This document shows, in pieces, positions 33,770 to 46,130 of a stretch of 64,000 bases of DNA. The position numbers were made by a program, and so were the translations under genes. The first letter of the stretch is position 1; each line of letters begins with the position of its first letter. The stretch is taken from the NCBI RefSeq assembly GCF_001475935.1, contig NZ_LDQA01000028.1:62001-126000 (forward strand), given 5' to 3'. The stretch comes from Aureimonas ureilytica (lineage in GTDB: Bacteria; Pseudomonadota; Alphaproteobacteria; Rhizobiales; Rhizobiaceae). The notes under the pieces are model-generated. The model was not told the DNA's origin and made no database searches. It was given only the letters and a program-made list of their open reading frames with translations.

Positions 33770-36418
33770 ATGCTGCGGACCGACGACGGACATATCATTC
33801 GCCTCGAAGACTATCGGCCGACCGATTTCGCGATCCATCATGTCGAGATGCTGGTGCGGCTCATGGAAGGCGCGGCGGAGGTCGTCACCGACATCACGTT
33901 GGAACGCCGGCCCGAGACCTCCGAGACGGCGCCGCTTGTGCTGGATGGCGACGAGCTGGTGCTGACCGGCCTCCATCTGAACGGCGAGCCGGTCACGGCC
34001 GAGCAGTTCGACGCGAGCCCCGATCAGCTCACGGTGCGCGGCCTGCCGGCTCGCGGACGCTTCGTGCTGCGGGTCGAGACCCGGCTTTCGCCTGAAACCA
34101 ACACGCAGCTGATGGGCCTCTACCGCTCCAACGGCGTCTGGTGCACGCAATGCGAGGCGGAGGGCTTTCGCCGCATCACCTATTTCTTGGACCGGCCGGA
34201 CGTGCTCGCGACCTATCGCGTGCGGCTCGAGGCCGATCGCGCGAGCGCGCCGGTGCTCCTGGCCAATGGCAATCCGATGGAGTCGGGCGAACTGGACGGT
34301 AGCCGGCATTTCGCCGTCTGGGACGACCCGCATCCCAAGCCCTCCTATCTCTTCGCGCTGGTTGCGGGCGATCTTGACCCGCTGGAGGACCGCTTCACCA
34401 CTGCGAGCGGCCGGAACGTCAAGCTCGTCATCTTCACAGAGAAGGGTCTGAGCCACCGGGCGACCTACGCGATGGACGCGCTGAAGCGCTCCATGGTCTG
34501 GGACGAGCGGCGCTTCGGGCGCGAATACGATCTCGACGTGTTCAACATCGTCGCCATTTCCGACTTCAACATGGGGGCGATGGAGAACAAGGGTCTTAAC
34601 GTCTTCAACCATAAATACGTGCTGCTCGACCCAGACACCGCGACCGATAGCGACTATGCCGGTGTCGAAACGGTGATCGCGCACGAATATTTCCACAACT
34701 GGACGGGCAATCGCATCACCTGCCGCGACTGGTTCCAGCTCTGCCTGAAAGAGGGCCTGACCGTCTATCGCGACCAGGAATTCTCGGCCGACGAGCGCTC
34801 GCGCCCGGTCAAGCGCATCAGTTCCGTCCACGGCTTGAAAGCGCAGCAATTCCCCGAGGATCAGGGGCCGCTTCAGCATCCCGTGCGCCCGACGCGCTAC
34901 CGTGAGATCAACAATTTCTACACGGCGACCGTCTACGAGAAGGGCGCAGAGTTGGTGCGCATGATCGAAACGATCCTCGGCGCCGAGAATTTCCGCTCCG
35001 GCATGGATCTCTATTTCGAGCGCCATGACGGCGAAGCGGCGACGATCGAGGATTTCCTGCGCTGCTTCGAGGAAGCCGGCGATACGGACCTCTCGCAATT
35101 CGCCCTTTGGTATCATCAGGCCGGCACGCCGACGCTGACGATCACCGAGCAATATGACGGCGGCCAACTGACGCTGATCTTGGAGCAGGACCTCGCCAAG
35201 GGCGCGGCGGGCACCGGCACGCACCCGTTCCATATGCCGATCCGCTTTGGACTGGTGAGCCGAGCGGGCGAGGATTTGGCGATCGAGCCGGTGGCCGGCG
35301 AAGCCGAGATCGAGGGCGACGTCATTCACCTGACGACGAGCCGGGCGGAACTCGTGTTCGAGGTCGGTGGCGAGCGCCCGCTGGTTTCGATCCTGCGTGA
35401 CTTCTCGGCTCCCGTGACCCTGCGCCACGACCAGCCGCGCGAGGCCCGGTTGGCACTGGCCGCGCTCGACCCCAATCCGTTTGGTCGCTGGCGGGCGTTG
35501 ACCGATCTCACGGGCGACATGCTGCGCAGCGCGTCGCTGAGCGAGACCGAAGGGCGCGGGGCCACTTATGATCCGGCGGTGATCGAGGCTCTGTGCCGCT
35601 CGGCGTCCGACGAAGCGCTGGAGCCCGCCTTGCGGGCGCTGATGGTGACCCTGCCGGGCGAGCCTGAAATCGCGCGCCTGATCGGCAGCGAGATCGACCC
35701 CGAAGCCATCCACCGCGCCCGGCGCGGGGCGCTGCGGGCTTTGGCGGAGGCCGGTGGGCCTGAGTTCGAGCGGTTGCGCGCGTCGCTATCGGATGGCTCC
35801 GCGCCCTTCAGCGCGGATGCGGCCAGCGCAGGCCGGCGCGCCCTTCGCGCCGCGCTCCTGCCGGCTGTCGCCATCGCGCAGACATCGGCTGCGCCTCTCT
35901 TTGCGGAGTTTGAACAGGCGAGCAACATGACCGACCGGCTGTCGGCCATCAGTGCGCTGGTGCAGCTATTCCCCGGCAGCGACGAGACGCGGTCCGCCCT
36001 CGACGCCTTTTATCGGCGCTTCGAGAGTGATGCGCTGGTGCTCGACAAGTGGTTCACCCTGCAGGCGACCGCACCGAGCGACGGCAGCGTCGAAGCGATG
36101 GAACGGCTGCGCCAGCATCCCAAGTTCACGCTCGGCAACCCGAACCGCGCGCGCGCTCTGATCGGGGGCTTTGCGAGCGGCAACCAGCGCGGGTTCAATC
36201 GCGCCGATGGCGCGGGCTATCGCTGGGTGGCCGAGCAACTGGGCGAGCTGGATCGGCTCAACCCACAGACGGCGGCCCGTCTTGCCACGGCCTTCCGCTC
36301 CTGGCGCTCCTTCGACGCGCCCCGCCGCGCGGCGGCCGAGGCCGCCTTGCGCGACCTCGCCAGCCGGAACGACCTGTCGCGCGACCTGTCGGACATTCTG
36401 ACACGCACGCTCGGCTGA
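33770..36418 (+). CDS. pepN: Aminopeptidase N (M1 family)
   Basis: An 882-residue zinc aminopeptidase that removes N-terminal residues from peptides in the cytosol. The exopeptidase signature GAMENKGLN is at about residue 268 and the zinc site HEYFHNWTGNR begins at H305, with the third ligand glutamate in LKEGL 18 residues on. Length is standard for the bacterial ePepN type. The frame is open upstream of ATG 33770, into the 16-bp repeat array, but those residues are not part of the family. A terminator follows at 36439. Confidence 0.95.
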   Translation: MLRTDDGHIIRLEDYRPTDFAIHHVEMLVRLMEGAAEVVTDITLERRPETSETAPLVLDGDELVLTGLHLNGEPVTAEQFDASPDQLTVRGLPARGRFVLRVETRLSPETNTQLMGLYRSNGVWCTQCEAEGFRRITYFLDRPDVLATYRVRLEADRASAPVLLANGNPMESGELDGSRHFAVWDDPHPKPSYLFALVAGDLDPLEDRFTTASGRNVKLVIFTEKGLSHRATYAMDALKRSMVWDERRFGREYDLDVFNIVAISDFNMGAMENKGLNVFNHKYVLLDPDTATDSDYAGVETVIAHEYFHNWTGNRITCRDWFQLCLKEGLTVYRDQEFSADERSRPVKRISSVHGLKAQQFPEDQGPLQHPVRPTRYREINNFYTATVYEKGAELVRMIETILGAENFRSGMDLYFERHDGEAATIEDFLRCFEEAGDTDLSQFALWYHQAGTPTLTITEQYDGGQLTLILEQDLAKGAAGTGTHPFHMPIRFGLVSRAGEDLAIEPVAGEAEIEGDVIHLTTSRAELVFEVGGERPLVSILRDFSAPVTLRHDQPREARLALAALDPNPFGRWRALTDLTGDMLRSASLSETEGRGATYDPAVIEALCRSASDEALEPALRALMVTLPGEPEIARLIGSEIDPEAIHRARRGALRALAEAGGPEFERLRASLSDGSAPFSADAASAGRRALRAALLPAVAIAQTSAAPLFAEFEQASNMTDRLSAISALVQLFPGSDETRSALDAFYRRFESDALVLDKWFTLQATAPSDGSVEAMERLRQHPKFTLGNPNRARALIGGFASGNQRGFNRADGAGYRWVAEQLGELDRLNPQTAARLATAFRSWRSFDAPRRAAAEAALRDLASRNDLSRDLSDILTRTLG

Positions 36419-36438
36419 TCACCGCAGCACTTTTTCAG

Positions 36439-36472
36439 AACGCCGCGCCGCCATTGTGCCGTGCGGCGTTTT
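36439..36472 (+). terminator. Intrinsic terminator after pepN
   Basis: AACGCCGC (36439-36446) pairs with GCGGCGTT (36463-36470) around a 16-base loop, with two more T. It lies 20 bases after the stop. The rest of the 300-bp gap to the next gene shows no gene and should hold the pleC promoter. Confidence 0.7.
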
Positions 36473-36719
36473 GCCGTTTTCGTGAACAAAATCAGCGTTC
36501 CGGGCCTTGCCGTTTCGATGTTCACGATTTGTTAACTGCGTTTGAAGGAAATCTTGTGAAAACCCTGTGTGCGGGCCGCAACAGCAAGATTTGAGGCTTG
36601 CTTCGGCCTCTCTGTTTGAGCTCGCCGACGCTGGACAAGCGAGTCGCGCTCTGTTTGATTGACCCGTGAGTCGGGCTGGCGGAGCCCGGATTCAAGGTCG
36701 ACGGACGAGGGGTCGTTGA

Positions 36720-39065
<2,346 letters not shown>

Positions 39066-39246
39066 CGCGCACGCGCTCTTCACGAGGGCTTGGAGTCTTC
39101 TGCGTCCTATGGTGGCGTGCGTCCGCGTCGGAGCCTGCTGGAAAGCTCCAGCGCCTTGCTTCTGATCATTCGACCGAAGCGAAGGCGCGCTCGGTTGCAA
39201 CCCGAGCGGATCCTCCGGCGAATTTGCGAGCCCGGCGCGCTCCGTT

Positions 39247-42228
39247 TCAGCTGCGTGGCAGCTTGTCGTCCCCCACCCCTTCGAAGGGGATCAACGCAGA
39301 GAACGCGGCTCGTACCCGCTCCGCCAGATCGGCGATATGGGGCTCGATCCCGCTTTGGTCGGCCAAATCGAGCGAGCGCGCCAGCCGGTCGGCCAGGCCA
39401 GCCGGCAGATCGGACACGTTGAAGGCCGTGCCGGGGCCAAGCCGGACCAATTGCACGATGCGCGTAAAATCCGCCATCGCGGCCGGCAAACCATCGGCAT
39501 CCGCATGATCGGGAAGACGCCGGGCCAGTTCACGCAGAACTTGTTCCGTCGGCTGGCCGATCAGGTCGAGCGGCACGGTGCCGGTGAGGATCGCCCATTG
39601 GGCAATGAATTCGAGGTCGGTCAGACCGCCAGCCAGCCGCTTGAGATCGAGCGTGCCGCGGGGTGGCTTCTGCATATCCAGCCGCGCGCGCATATCGGCC
39701 ACGTCGTAGCGTAGAAGCGGATCCTGGGCGTGGCTCTCGATCGCCTCGCGGATGGCTTGGCGGATTTCACCCGCGAAATCGGTCTCACCGGACAGAACGC
39801 GCGAGCGCGTCAGCGCCATGCGCTCCCAAGTCCAGGCTTCGCGCTGATACTTGCGGAAGGCGTCGATGTGGGTTGCGAGCGGGCCCTTGTTGCCGGAAGG
39901 GCGCAGACGGAAATCGACTTCGTAGAGCACGCCATCGGCCATGGGCGAGGTCAGCGCCGCGATGAGACGCTGCGTGAGGCGCGTATAATAGGTCGAGACC
40001 GGCAGAGGCCTGTCGCCGTCCGAGGTCTCGGCCGCTGGATCATGGTCATACAGCAGCATGAGATCGACATCGGAACTCGCGGTCAGCTCGCCGCTGCCGA
40101 GCCGGCCGAGTCCCAGCACCACGAGACGCCCGCCCGGCACGCGTCCATGGGCGCGGCGGAACTCCGCCTCCACCGCCTCCACCAAGACTTCGAGAACGAC
40201 ATCGGCCAAAGCCGTGAAGGCGGCCCCCGCCGCCTCGCCTTCGATCGCGCCGGCCAACAGGCGAATGCCGACGAGAAAGCGCTGTTCGGAGGCAAAGATG
40301 CGCAGCCGCGCCAAACGCTCTTCCAGGAACTGGGCATCGCGCAGAAAGGCCGACAGCCGCTGGCGCAGGAGTTCGCGCGTCGGGATCTCCCGGTAGAAGG
40401 CCGGATCCAGCAAGGCGTCGAAAACATGCGGGCGCAGCGAGATCGTATCGGCCAGACGCGGCGCGGCGGTGATCGCCAGTGCCAGAAGCTCCAGAAGGCG
40501 GGGATTGGACGCGATCAGCGAGAAGAACTGAAGGCCGGACGGCAGGCCTTGCAGGAACCGATCGAACCCGGCCAGCGCGTTATCGGGGTCCTGCCCCTTG
40601 CCGAAGGCTTCGAGCAGCGAGGGCAGAACACGCACCAACTGTTCGCGCGCCGCTTCCGAGCGCGTCGCGCGGTAGCGCCCGGCGCCCCAGCCCTGCACGA
40701 TGCGCCCGACATCGGCCGGTCGGCGATAGCCGAGCTGGCTGAGCCAGTGGAGTGCCGCTTCGTCTTCGGCATCGCTGAGGAGCGCCGTCGCCCCTTCCTG
40801 CGAGCGAGCGGGCGCATGATCGGCGAAGAGCGACGAGAACCGCGCCTCGACGGTTTCAAGGCGGCGGGTCAGCGCCTGCGAGAAAGCCTCCAGCGTTTCG
40901 AAATTACAGAGCTTGGCGATGCGCGTGAGCTCTTCAGTCGTTTCGGGCAGCGTGTGGCTCTGCTCGTCCGCCACCATCTGGATCGCGTGTTCGACGCGGC
41001 GCAGGAACCAGTAGGCTTCCGTCAGCTCTTCGGCGGTCGTGCCTTCGATCCAGCCCTCCTGCCCCAGACGGGCCAAGGCTTCGTCGGTGCGGCGCAAGCG
41101 CAGGGCCGGGTTGCGCCCGCCCGCGATCAATTGCTGGGCCTGTGCGAAGAATTCGATCTCGCGGATGCCGCCGCGCCCGAGCTTCACGTTCTGCCCGGCA
41201 ACCAGAATGCTTTCGAAGCCGCGATGGCGGTCGATCCGCATCTTCATGGCGTGGATGTCGCCGATGGCGACGAAATCGAGATAGCGCCGCCAGACGAAGG
41301 GCGCAATATCCCGCATGAAGGCGCTGGCCGCCGCCGCGTCGCCCGCGATGGGCCGCGCCTTGATCATGGCCGCGCGCTCCCAATCGCGACCCGAGCCTTC
41401 ATAGTAAACCAGAGCGGTCGGCACGGGCACGGCCAGCGGCATGGCGGACGGGTCGGGGCGAAGGCGAAGATCGGTGCGGAAGACGTAGCCGTCCCTGGTA
41501 CGCTCGCCGATCATCTTCACGAGGCGGCGCGCGAGGCGCGAGAACAGCTCGACGCTTTCGGGCGGATCGAGCACGGCTTCGGCTTCCGGCTCGAACAAGA
41601 CGATCAGGTCGATGTCGCTGGAATAGTTCAGCTCTTCGCCGCCGAGCTTGCCCATGCCGAGCACGAAAAGCCCCGAGCCCTCTTCTGGCCGGGCCGGGTT
41701 CGGCAGGCGAAGACTGCCGCGACGATGGAGATCGGAAAGGCAAAAGCGCAAGGCGCGCGCGACGGCCGCTTCGGCCAGTTGCGACAGGTGGCGCGTCGTC
41801 TCCAGCGGCGTCGCCGCGCCGAAGAGATCGTCCAGCGCGATCAGGAACGAGGCTTCGTTACGCACCTGACGCAGCTCCGCCATCAGGCCGGCTTCGGTCG
41901 CGTCATCCGGGAGTGGGGCTTGCAGCGAGGCGATCAACGCCGCGATTCGAGCCTTCGGCTCCTCGTCGAACAGTTGCTCCAGCCAGCGCGGAGATCGCAG
42001 AGCCAGCCCTTCCAGATGCGGCGACAGGGACAGCGCCGCGCCCAGACGCTGGCGGTTTTTGTCCGGCGCAGCGGCCGATAGCCATGCCGACAAGCGCTCC
42101 AGCCCCTCGGCATCAGCTGCCGCCTTGAGATCGCCGAGGCAGGAGTGCGCCTTGTCCACGGACAAAGGCACCAGGGAAAGCGCGCCTTGGAAGCGCGGCG
42201 CGAGCTTTCCGTCATCCCTCGTCGGCAA
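39247..42228 (-). CDS. glnE: Bifunctional glutamine synthetase adenylyltransferase/adenylyl-removing enzyme
   Basis: A 993-residue GlnE that adds or removes AMP on glutamine synthetase according to nitrogen status signalled by PII. The two nucleotidyltransferase domains carry the metal-binding motifs: GMGKLGGEELNYSSDIDLIV in the N-terminal half and GLGRLGSGELTASSDVDLML in the C-terminal half. GRGGIREIEFFAQ lies between. The start is TTG 42228, since AGGGAGGA lies six bases before it; an ATG at 42282 would place this site inside the gene. The start overlaps the last 17 bases of the upstream kinase gene, so the two are coupled. It is convergent with pleC. Confidence 0.95.
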   Translation of the reverse strand: MPTRDDGKLAPRFQGALSLVPLSVDKAHSCLGDLKAAADAEGLERLSAWLSAAAPDKNRQRLGAALSLSPHLEGLALRSPRWLEQLFDEEPKARIAALIASLQAPLPDDATEAGLMAELRQVRNEASFLIALDDLFGAATPLETTRHLSQLAEAAVARALRFCLSDLHRRGSLRLPNPARPEEGSGLFVLGMGKLGGEELNYSSDIDLIVLFEPEAEAVLDPPESVELFSRLARRLVKMIGERTRDGYVFRTDLRLRPDPSAMPLAVPVPTALVYYEGSGRDWERAAMIKARPIAGDAAAASAFMRDIAPFVWRRYLDFVAIGDIHAMKMRIDRHRGFESILVAGQNVKLGRGGIREIEFFAQAQQLIAGGRNPALRLRRTDEALARLGQEGWIEGTTAEELTEAYWFLRRVEHAIQMVADEQSHTLPETTEELTRIAKLCNFETLEAFSQALTRRLETVEARFSSLFADHAPARSQEGATALLSDAEDEAALHWLSQLGYRRPADVGRIVQGWGAGRYRATRSEAAREQLVRVLPSLLEAFGKGQDPDNALAGFDRFLQGLPSGLQFFSLIASNPRLLELLALAITAAPRLADTISLRPHVFDALLDPAFYREIPTRELLRQRLSAFLRDAQFLEERLARLRIFASEQRFLVGIRLLAGAIEGEAAGAAFTALADVVLEVLVEAVEAEFRRAHGRVPGGRLVVLGLGRLGSGELTASSDVDLMLLYDHDPAAETSDGDRPLPVSTYYTRLTQRLIAALTSPMADGVLYEVDFRLRPSGNKGPLATHIDAFRKYQREAWTWERMALTRSRVLSGETDFAGEIRQAIREAIESHAQDPLLRYDVADMRARLDMQKPPRGTLDLKRLAGGLTDLEFIAQWAILTGTVPLDLIGQPTEQVLRELARRLPDHADADGLPAAMADFTRIVQLVRLGPGTAFNVSDLPAGLADRLARSLDLADQSGIEPHIADLAERVRAAFSALIPFEGVGDDKLPRS

Positions 42229-43639
42229 TCTGTCCTCCCTCAATCGGTATGTGCAGCCGAACGATAAGCCCTGGCGCGGCATCGTCCAACATCATCGTTC
42301 CGCCATGAATGCCGGCGATGGCCTGGACCAGCGAGAGACCGAGACCCGATCCGGGCTTGGTGCGGCTTTCATCCAGCCGATAGAATCGCTCCAGCACACG
42401 GGCCCGTTTGTCCGCCGGAATGCCCGCGCCATTGTCGGCCACCGATAAGGAGAAGCTTCGGTCCTCGGTCGTCAGCTCCACCCGGATGCGCAGGACCCCT
42501 TCAGCCGGCAGACCGTATTTCAAGGCATTGTCGATGAGATTGGACAGGGCTTGGGCAATCAGCTCGCGGCTGACCTCGGCCATGAGGCTGTCCGGCGCTT
42601 CGACCTCCAGCGCCCCGCCCTCGTCCTCTGCCGAAGGCTCGTAGAGTTCCGTCACGTCGCGCACGATGGCGGCAATGTCGACCTGCGTTTTCAAGGCCGG
42701 ATGCGAACCCGCCTCGACGCGGCTGATCATCAACAGCGCGTCAAATGTGCGGATCATGCCGTCCGCCTCCGCCATCACGCCCTCCAACGCACCGCGCAGT
42801 TCGGGTTCGGACGCGGTGTGCGCCCCGCCAAGAGCCGATTCCACGCGGTTGCGAAGACGCGTCAGCGGCGTCTTCAGATCATGGGCAATATTGTCGGAGA
42901 CCTGCCGCAGCCCTTCCTGCAGATGGGAGATGCGGGCCAGAAGCACGTTGAGGTTTTCTGAGAGGCGGTCGAACTCGTCGCCCGTTCCGGCCACCGGCAG
43001 ACGCTCGTTCAGATCGCCCGCCATGATGCGGGCGGTAGAGACTGACATATTGTCGAGCCGGTGCAGCGCCGAGCGCCCTACGAGGAACCAGGCGATCAGC
43101 GCGCCGACACTCATCAGCCCGAGCGCCAGGATCAGGGCGTTGCGCACCACGAGGCGAATGCGGTCGAGTTCGGTCTGGTCGCGGCCGACCAGAACCCGAA
43201 GCCCGTTGGGCAGTTGGATGACCTGCGCGATGGCGGAATGGTAGCGATCATCCGGGTCTTCGGTGAAGCGCGCATAGCGAAAGGCATGGCCGACGAAGCC
43301 GGGATCGTCCAGCACGCCCGCTTCCAGGCTTTCGACGTTGCCGGCCAGGATGCGGCCCGTGGCATCCGTCATCAGATAGAGCGACGCGCCGGGCTGGCGC
43401 GACCGCCGATCGATGCTGCGCACCAGACCGACCAAACCGGAATTCTGATAGATCCGCCCGAGTTCGTCGATCTCTTCGTTGATCGTGTCGCGGTTCTGCG
43501 TCTGAAGGATCGAAGCCGCCGAACCCGTGACGTAAAAAAGCAGAATGGCGGCAAAAACCGCGAAGAGGCAGAGGTAGATCGCCGAAAGGCGGAAGGCCGT
43601 GACCCGCCAGAGGTCACGGATGCGGGTCATGGTTCGCAT
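42212..43639 (-). CDS. Two-component sensor histidine kinase
   Basis: A 475-residue kinase with two membrane segments (about 15-37 and 165-187), a periplasmic sensor between them, a HAMP domain, the phospho-accepting DNIAHDLKTPLTRLRNRVE, and ATPase boxes NLIDNALKYG, DNGAGIP and GSGLGLSLV. Start is ATG 43639 or 43630. It follows its response regulator by 29 bases, and the next gene on the strand is glnE. The same kinase-regulator pair lies between glnE and degP in rhizobia, but its signal is unknown to me. Confidence 0.9.
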   Translation of the reverse strand: MRTMTRIRDLWRVTAFRLSAIYLCLFAVFAAILLFYVTGSAASILQTQNRDTINEEIDELGRIYQNSGLVGLVRSIDRRSRQPGASLYLMTDATGRILAGNVESLEAGVLDDPGFVGHAFRYARFTEDPDDRYHSAIAQVIQLPNGLRVLVGRDQTELDRIRLVVRNALILALGLMSVGALIAWFLVGRSALHRLDNMSVSTARIMAGDLNERLPVAGTGDEFDRLSENLNVLLARISHLQEGLRQVSDNIAHDLKTPLTRLRNRVESALGGAHTASEPELRGALEGVMAEADGMIRTFDALLMISRVEAGSHPALKTQVDIAAIVRDVTELYEPSAEDEGGALEVEAPDSLMAEVSRELIAQALSNLIDNALKYGLPAEGVLRIRVELTTEDRSFSLSVADNGAGIPADKRARVLERFYRLDESRTKPGSGLGLSLVQAIAGIHGGTMMLDDAAPGLIVRLHIPIEGGQIADEG

Positions 43640-43668
43640 GGGCTGGCCGATACGTGGCTGGGCTGCGC

Positions 43669-44385
43669 TCACCCCTGCCCCGGCCGCAGGATATAGCCGG
43701 AGCCGCGCACCGTATGCAGCAAAGGCTCTCCGACGTCGCGCTCGATCTTGGAGCGAAGGCGCGAAATATGAACGTCGATCACGTTGGTCTGCGGGTCGAA
43801 ATGGTAGTCCCAAACATTCTCCAGGAGCATGGTGCGCGTCACCACCTGCCCCGCATGTTTCATGAGATATTCGAGCAGACGAAACTCGCGCGGCTGGAGG
43901 ATGATCGTCTTGCCGCCGCGCTTCACCTCATGGGACAGCCGGTCGAGTTCGAGGTCGCCGACCTTGTAGGCCGTTTCCACATCCTTGGTCGCCCGGCGAC
44001 GACCCAGCACCTCGACCCGCGCCAAAAGCTCGGAAAAGGCATAGGGTTTGGAAAGATAATCGTCGCCGCCCGCGCGCAGGCCCGTGACGCGATCGTCCAC
44101 CTGGCCCAACGCCGAGAGGATCAGCGCCGGCGTCATGTTGCCCTTGTCGCGCAGGGCCGAGATCACCGAAAGCCCGTCCCGCTGCGGCAGCATCCGATCC
44201 ACGACCAGAACGTCGTAGGCCTGGGTCTCGGCCATATGCAGGCCCGTTTCCCCATCGGCCGCGTGATCGGGCACATGGCCCGATTCCCGGAAAGCCTTCT
44301 GAAGATAGGAGGCGGCTTCGTTGTCGTCTTCGATCAAGAGGATGCGCATGGCATCGGATGTAGGCGAAAGCGCCGGCAGCGTCAT
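43669..44385 (-). CDS. OmpR-family response regulator
   Basis: A 238-residue regulator with a receiver domain (MRILLIEDDNEAAS; phosphorylation site in VLVVDRMLPQRDG; KPYAFSELLARVE) and a winged-helix DNA-binding domain (LQPREFRLLEYLMKHAGQVVTRTMLLENVW; DVHISRLRSKI). GGAGGGG before ATG 44385 sets the start. It is cotranscribed with the kinase that follows. It lies just downstream of degP, separated by strong hairpins, which makes envelope stress a possible but unproven input. Confidence 0.92.
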   Translation of the reverse strand: MTLPALSPTSDAMRILLIEDDNEAASYLQKAFRESGHVPDHAADGETGLHMAETQAYDVLVVDRMLPQRDGLSVISALRDKGNMTPALILSALGQVDDRVTGLRAGGDDYLSKPYAFSELLARVEVLGRRRATKDVETAYKVGDLELDRLSHEVKRGGKTIILQPREFRLLEYLMKHAGQVVTRTMLLENVWDYHFDPQTNVIDVHISRLRSKIERDVGEPLLHTVRGSGYILRPGQG

Positions 44386-44417
44386 CTGTCCCCTCCGTCA
44401 GGATCGTGCGATTCAAC

Positions 44418-44452
44418 AAAAAAGGGCGGCGCCTCGTTCGAAAGCGCCGCCC
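44418..44452 (-). terminator. Intrinsic terminator after degP
   Basis: A perfect 9-bp stem, GGGCGGCGC (44424-44432) with GCGCCGCCC (44444-44452), is flanked by A6 at 44418-44423, read as T6 on the minus strand. Confidence 0.9.
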
Positions 44453-44463
44453 CGACAGCATGG

Positions 44464-44487
44464 GAGGGGAGGTCAGCGCCTCCCCTC
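44464..44487 (-). other. Second hairpin in the degP 3' region
   Basis: GAGGGGAGG (44464-44472) and CCTCCCCTC (44479-44487) form a perfect 9-bp stem around TCAGCG, six bases after the degP stop and just before the T6 terminator. It may protect the transcript end. Confidence 0.6.
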
Positions 44488-44493
44488 ACCGGC

Positions 44494-46017
44494 TCAGCTG
44501 CCGGAGATCGGCAGGGCGACGAAGCGGTTCTGGTCGCCATTGCGCAGCTGGAAGAGAGCCGCCTTGCGGCCGCTGGTCGAGGCGCTCTTGATCGCGGTTT
44601 CGACGTCGCGCTGCGACTTCACCTGCGTTCCGTTCACGGCGACGATCGTGTCGCCGGCCGATACACCGCGCGAGGCCGCCTCGGAGTCGGGATCGACTTC
44701 GGTGACCACCACGCCCTGCCCGTCGTCGGACGGGGTCAGCGTCAGGCCATAGCCGCGCAGCGAGGACGGGTTCACCGGCACACCGCTCGAGCCCGACGTG
44801 TTGGAGGCTTCATCCAACGAGGCGAGATTGCCGAGCTGAACCTTGATCTGCTTGGCGGCATTGTCGCGCCAGACGGTCACGTCGATCGATGCGCCCGGCT
44901 TGAACTCGGCCACGCGGCGGGCCAGTTCGCGGGGGCTAGCGACCGTCTCGCCGTTGACGGCGGTGATCACGTCGCCGGTGCGGATGCCGGCCTTGGTGGC
45001 GGGCGTCTCGTTATCCGGCAGGGTGACGATGGCGCCATGCGTGTTGGCAAGTCCCAGCGCCTCGGCGATATCCTTCGTCACCGGCGCGATCTGCACGCCG
45101 AGCCAGCCGCGCTGCACGTTGCCGTTTTCACGCAGCGACTGGATCACCGACTGCGCCGTGGAGGCGGGAATGGCGAAGCCAATGCCGACCGAACCGCCCG
45201 AGGGCGAGAAGATGGCCGTGTTGATGCCGATCACCTGCCCCTGAAGGTTGAAGGCCGGGCCGCCCGAATTGCCCCGATTCACCGGCGCGTCGATCTGGAG
45301 GAAGTCGTCGTAAGGGCCTGCGCCGATGTCGCGGCCACGGGCCGAGACGATGCCCGAGGTGACCGAACCGCCGAGGCCGAACGGGTTGCCAACGGCCACG
45401 ACCCAGTCACCGACGCGGACCTTGGAATCATCGGCCCAGCCGACATAGGTGAACTTGGTGTTGGGGGCATCGACCTTCAGCAGCGCCAGATCGGTGCGCT
45501 TGTCCGCGCCGACGAGCTTGGCCTGATATTCCGTGCCGTCGTTCAGGACGATCGTGTAGTTCGTGCCACCTTCCACGACGTGGTTGTTGGTGACGATATA
45601 GCCGTCATCCGAGATGAAGAAGCCGGACCCTTGTGCCATGCCTTCGCGCGGCGCGCGGCGCGGCGCACGCTGGCCGGGTGCGCCCGGGCCGCCGTTCGGA
45701 TTGCCGAATTCGAAGAAGCGGCGCAGCGGATGGCCTTCGGGCAGGTTCTCGAAAGGCGAGCCCTGCTGTGCGTCACCGCGATCGGCCGCGTCCTCAATCT
45801 TTTCCTTCACTCGAACCGAGACGACGGCCGGCGAGACCTTCTCGACCACATCGGCGAAACCCGCGCTCTGGCCCGCCGGATTCACCTGCACGGCCTGCGC
45901 ATAGGACGGCGTGGTGTTGGCGATGACGCCGCCCGAGAAGGCGAGGCCGGCGACACCGGCAGCCAGCACGGCGGCGGACAGGCGGCGCTTCGTCTTGGTC
46001 GTGATCGTATGGGTCAT
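44494..46017 (-). CDS. degP: DegP/Do-family periplasmic serine protease
   Basis: A 507-residue HtrA protease/chaperone for misfolded envelope proteins. The signal peptide (RRLSAAVLAAGVAGLAFSGG, cleaved near SYAQA) is followed by the trypsin-like domain with catalytic His in VTNNHVV, Asp in KRTDLALL and Ser in VNRGNSGGP (H146, D176, S251), then two PDZ domains (GWLGVQIAPV and GYGLTLTPS regions). ATG 46017 is preceded by GAGAG. An upstream CTTG-containing segment could be a heat-shock promoter, but this was not resolved. Confidence 0.95.
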   Translation of the reverse strand: MTHTITTKTKRRLSAAVLAAGVAGLAFSGGVIANTTPSYAQAVQVNPAGQSAGFADVVEKVSPAVVSVRVKEKIEDAADRGDAQQGSPFENLPEGHPLRRFFEFGNPNGGPGAPGQRAPRRAPREGMAQGSGFFISDDGYIVTNNHVVEGGTNYTIVLNDGTEYQAKLVGADKRTDLALLKVDAPNTKFTYVGWADDSKVRVGDWVVAVGNPFGLGGSVTSGIVSARGRDIGAGPYDDFLQIDAPVNRGNSGGPAFNLQGQVIGINTAIFSPSGGSVGIGFAIPASTAQSVIQSLRENGNVQRGWLGVQIAPVTKDIAEALGLANTHGAIVTLPDNETPATKAGIRTGDVITAVNGETVASPRELARRVAEFKPGASIDVTVWRDNAAKQIKVQLGNLASLDEASNTSGSSGVPVNPSSLRGYGLTLTPSDDGQGVVVTEVDPDSEAASRGVSAGDTIVAVNGTQVKSQRDVETAIKSASTSGRKAALFQLRNGDQNRFVALPISGS

Positions 46018-46130
46018 GAACACTCTCGCTGGTTCCGATCTCGGCGGCAGCGGCCATTGCTCGCTGCTTCTATGTCCCGGAAGCTAGTGGATCGAAGATT
46101 ACGGCAAGTTTTCGAAGGCATGAAAGCTTG

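Noticed and set aside
33728-35713. Long open frame opposite pepN
   Set aside because: Antisense frame with Arg/Asp/His-rich composition typical of reverse reading of GC-rich genes.
39188-39208. CGCTCGG/CCGAGCG hairpin between pleC and glnE
   Set aside because: Seven pairs but no T tract on either strand; left uncalled.
39730-42081. 783-codon open frame opposite glnE
   Set aside because: Antisense to a gene with intact catalytic motifs; no family features in the reverse frame.
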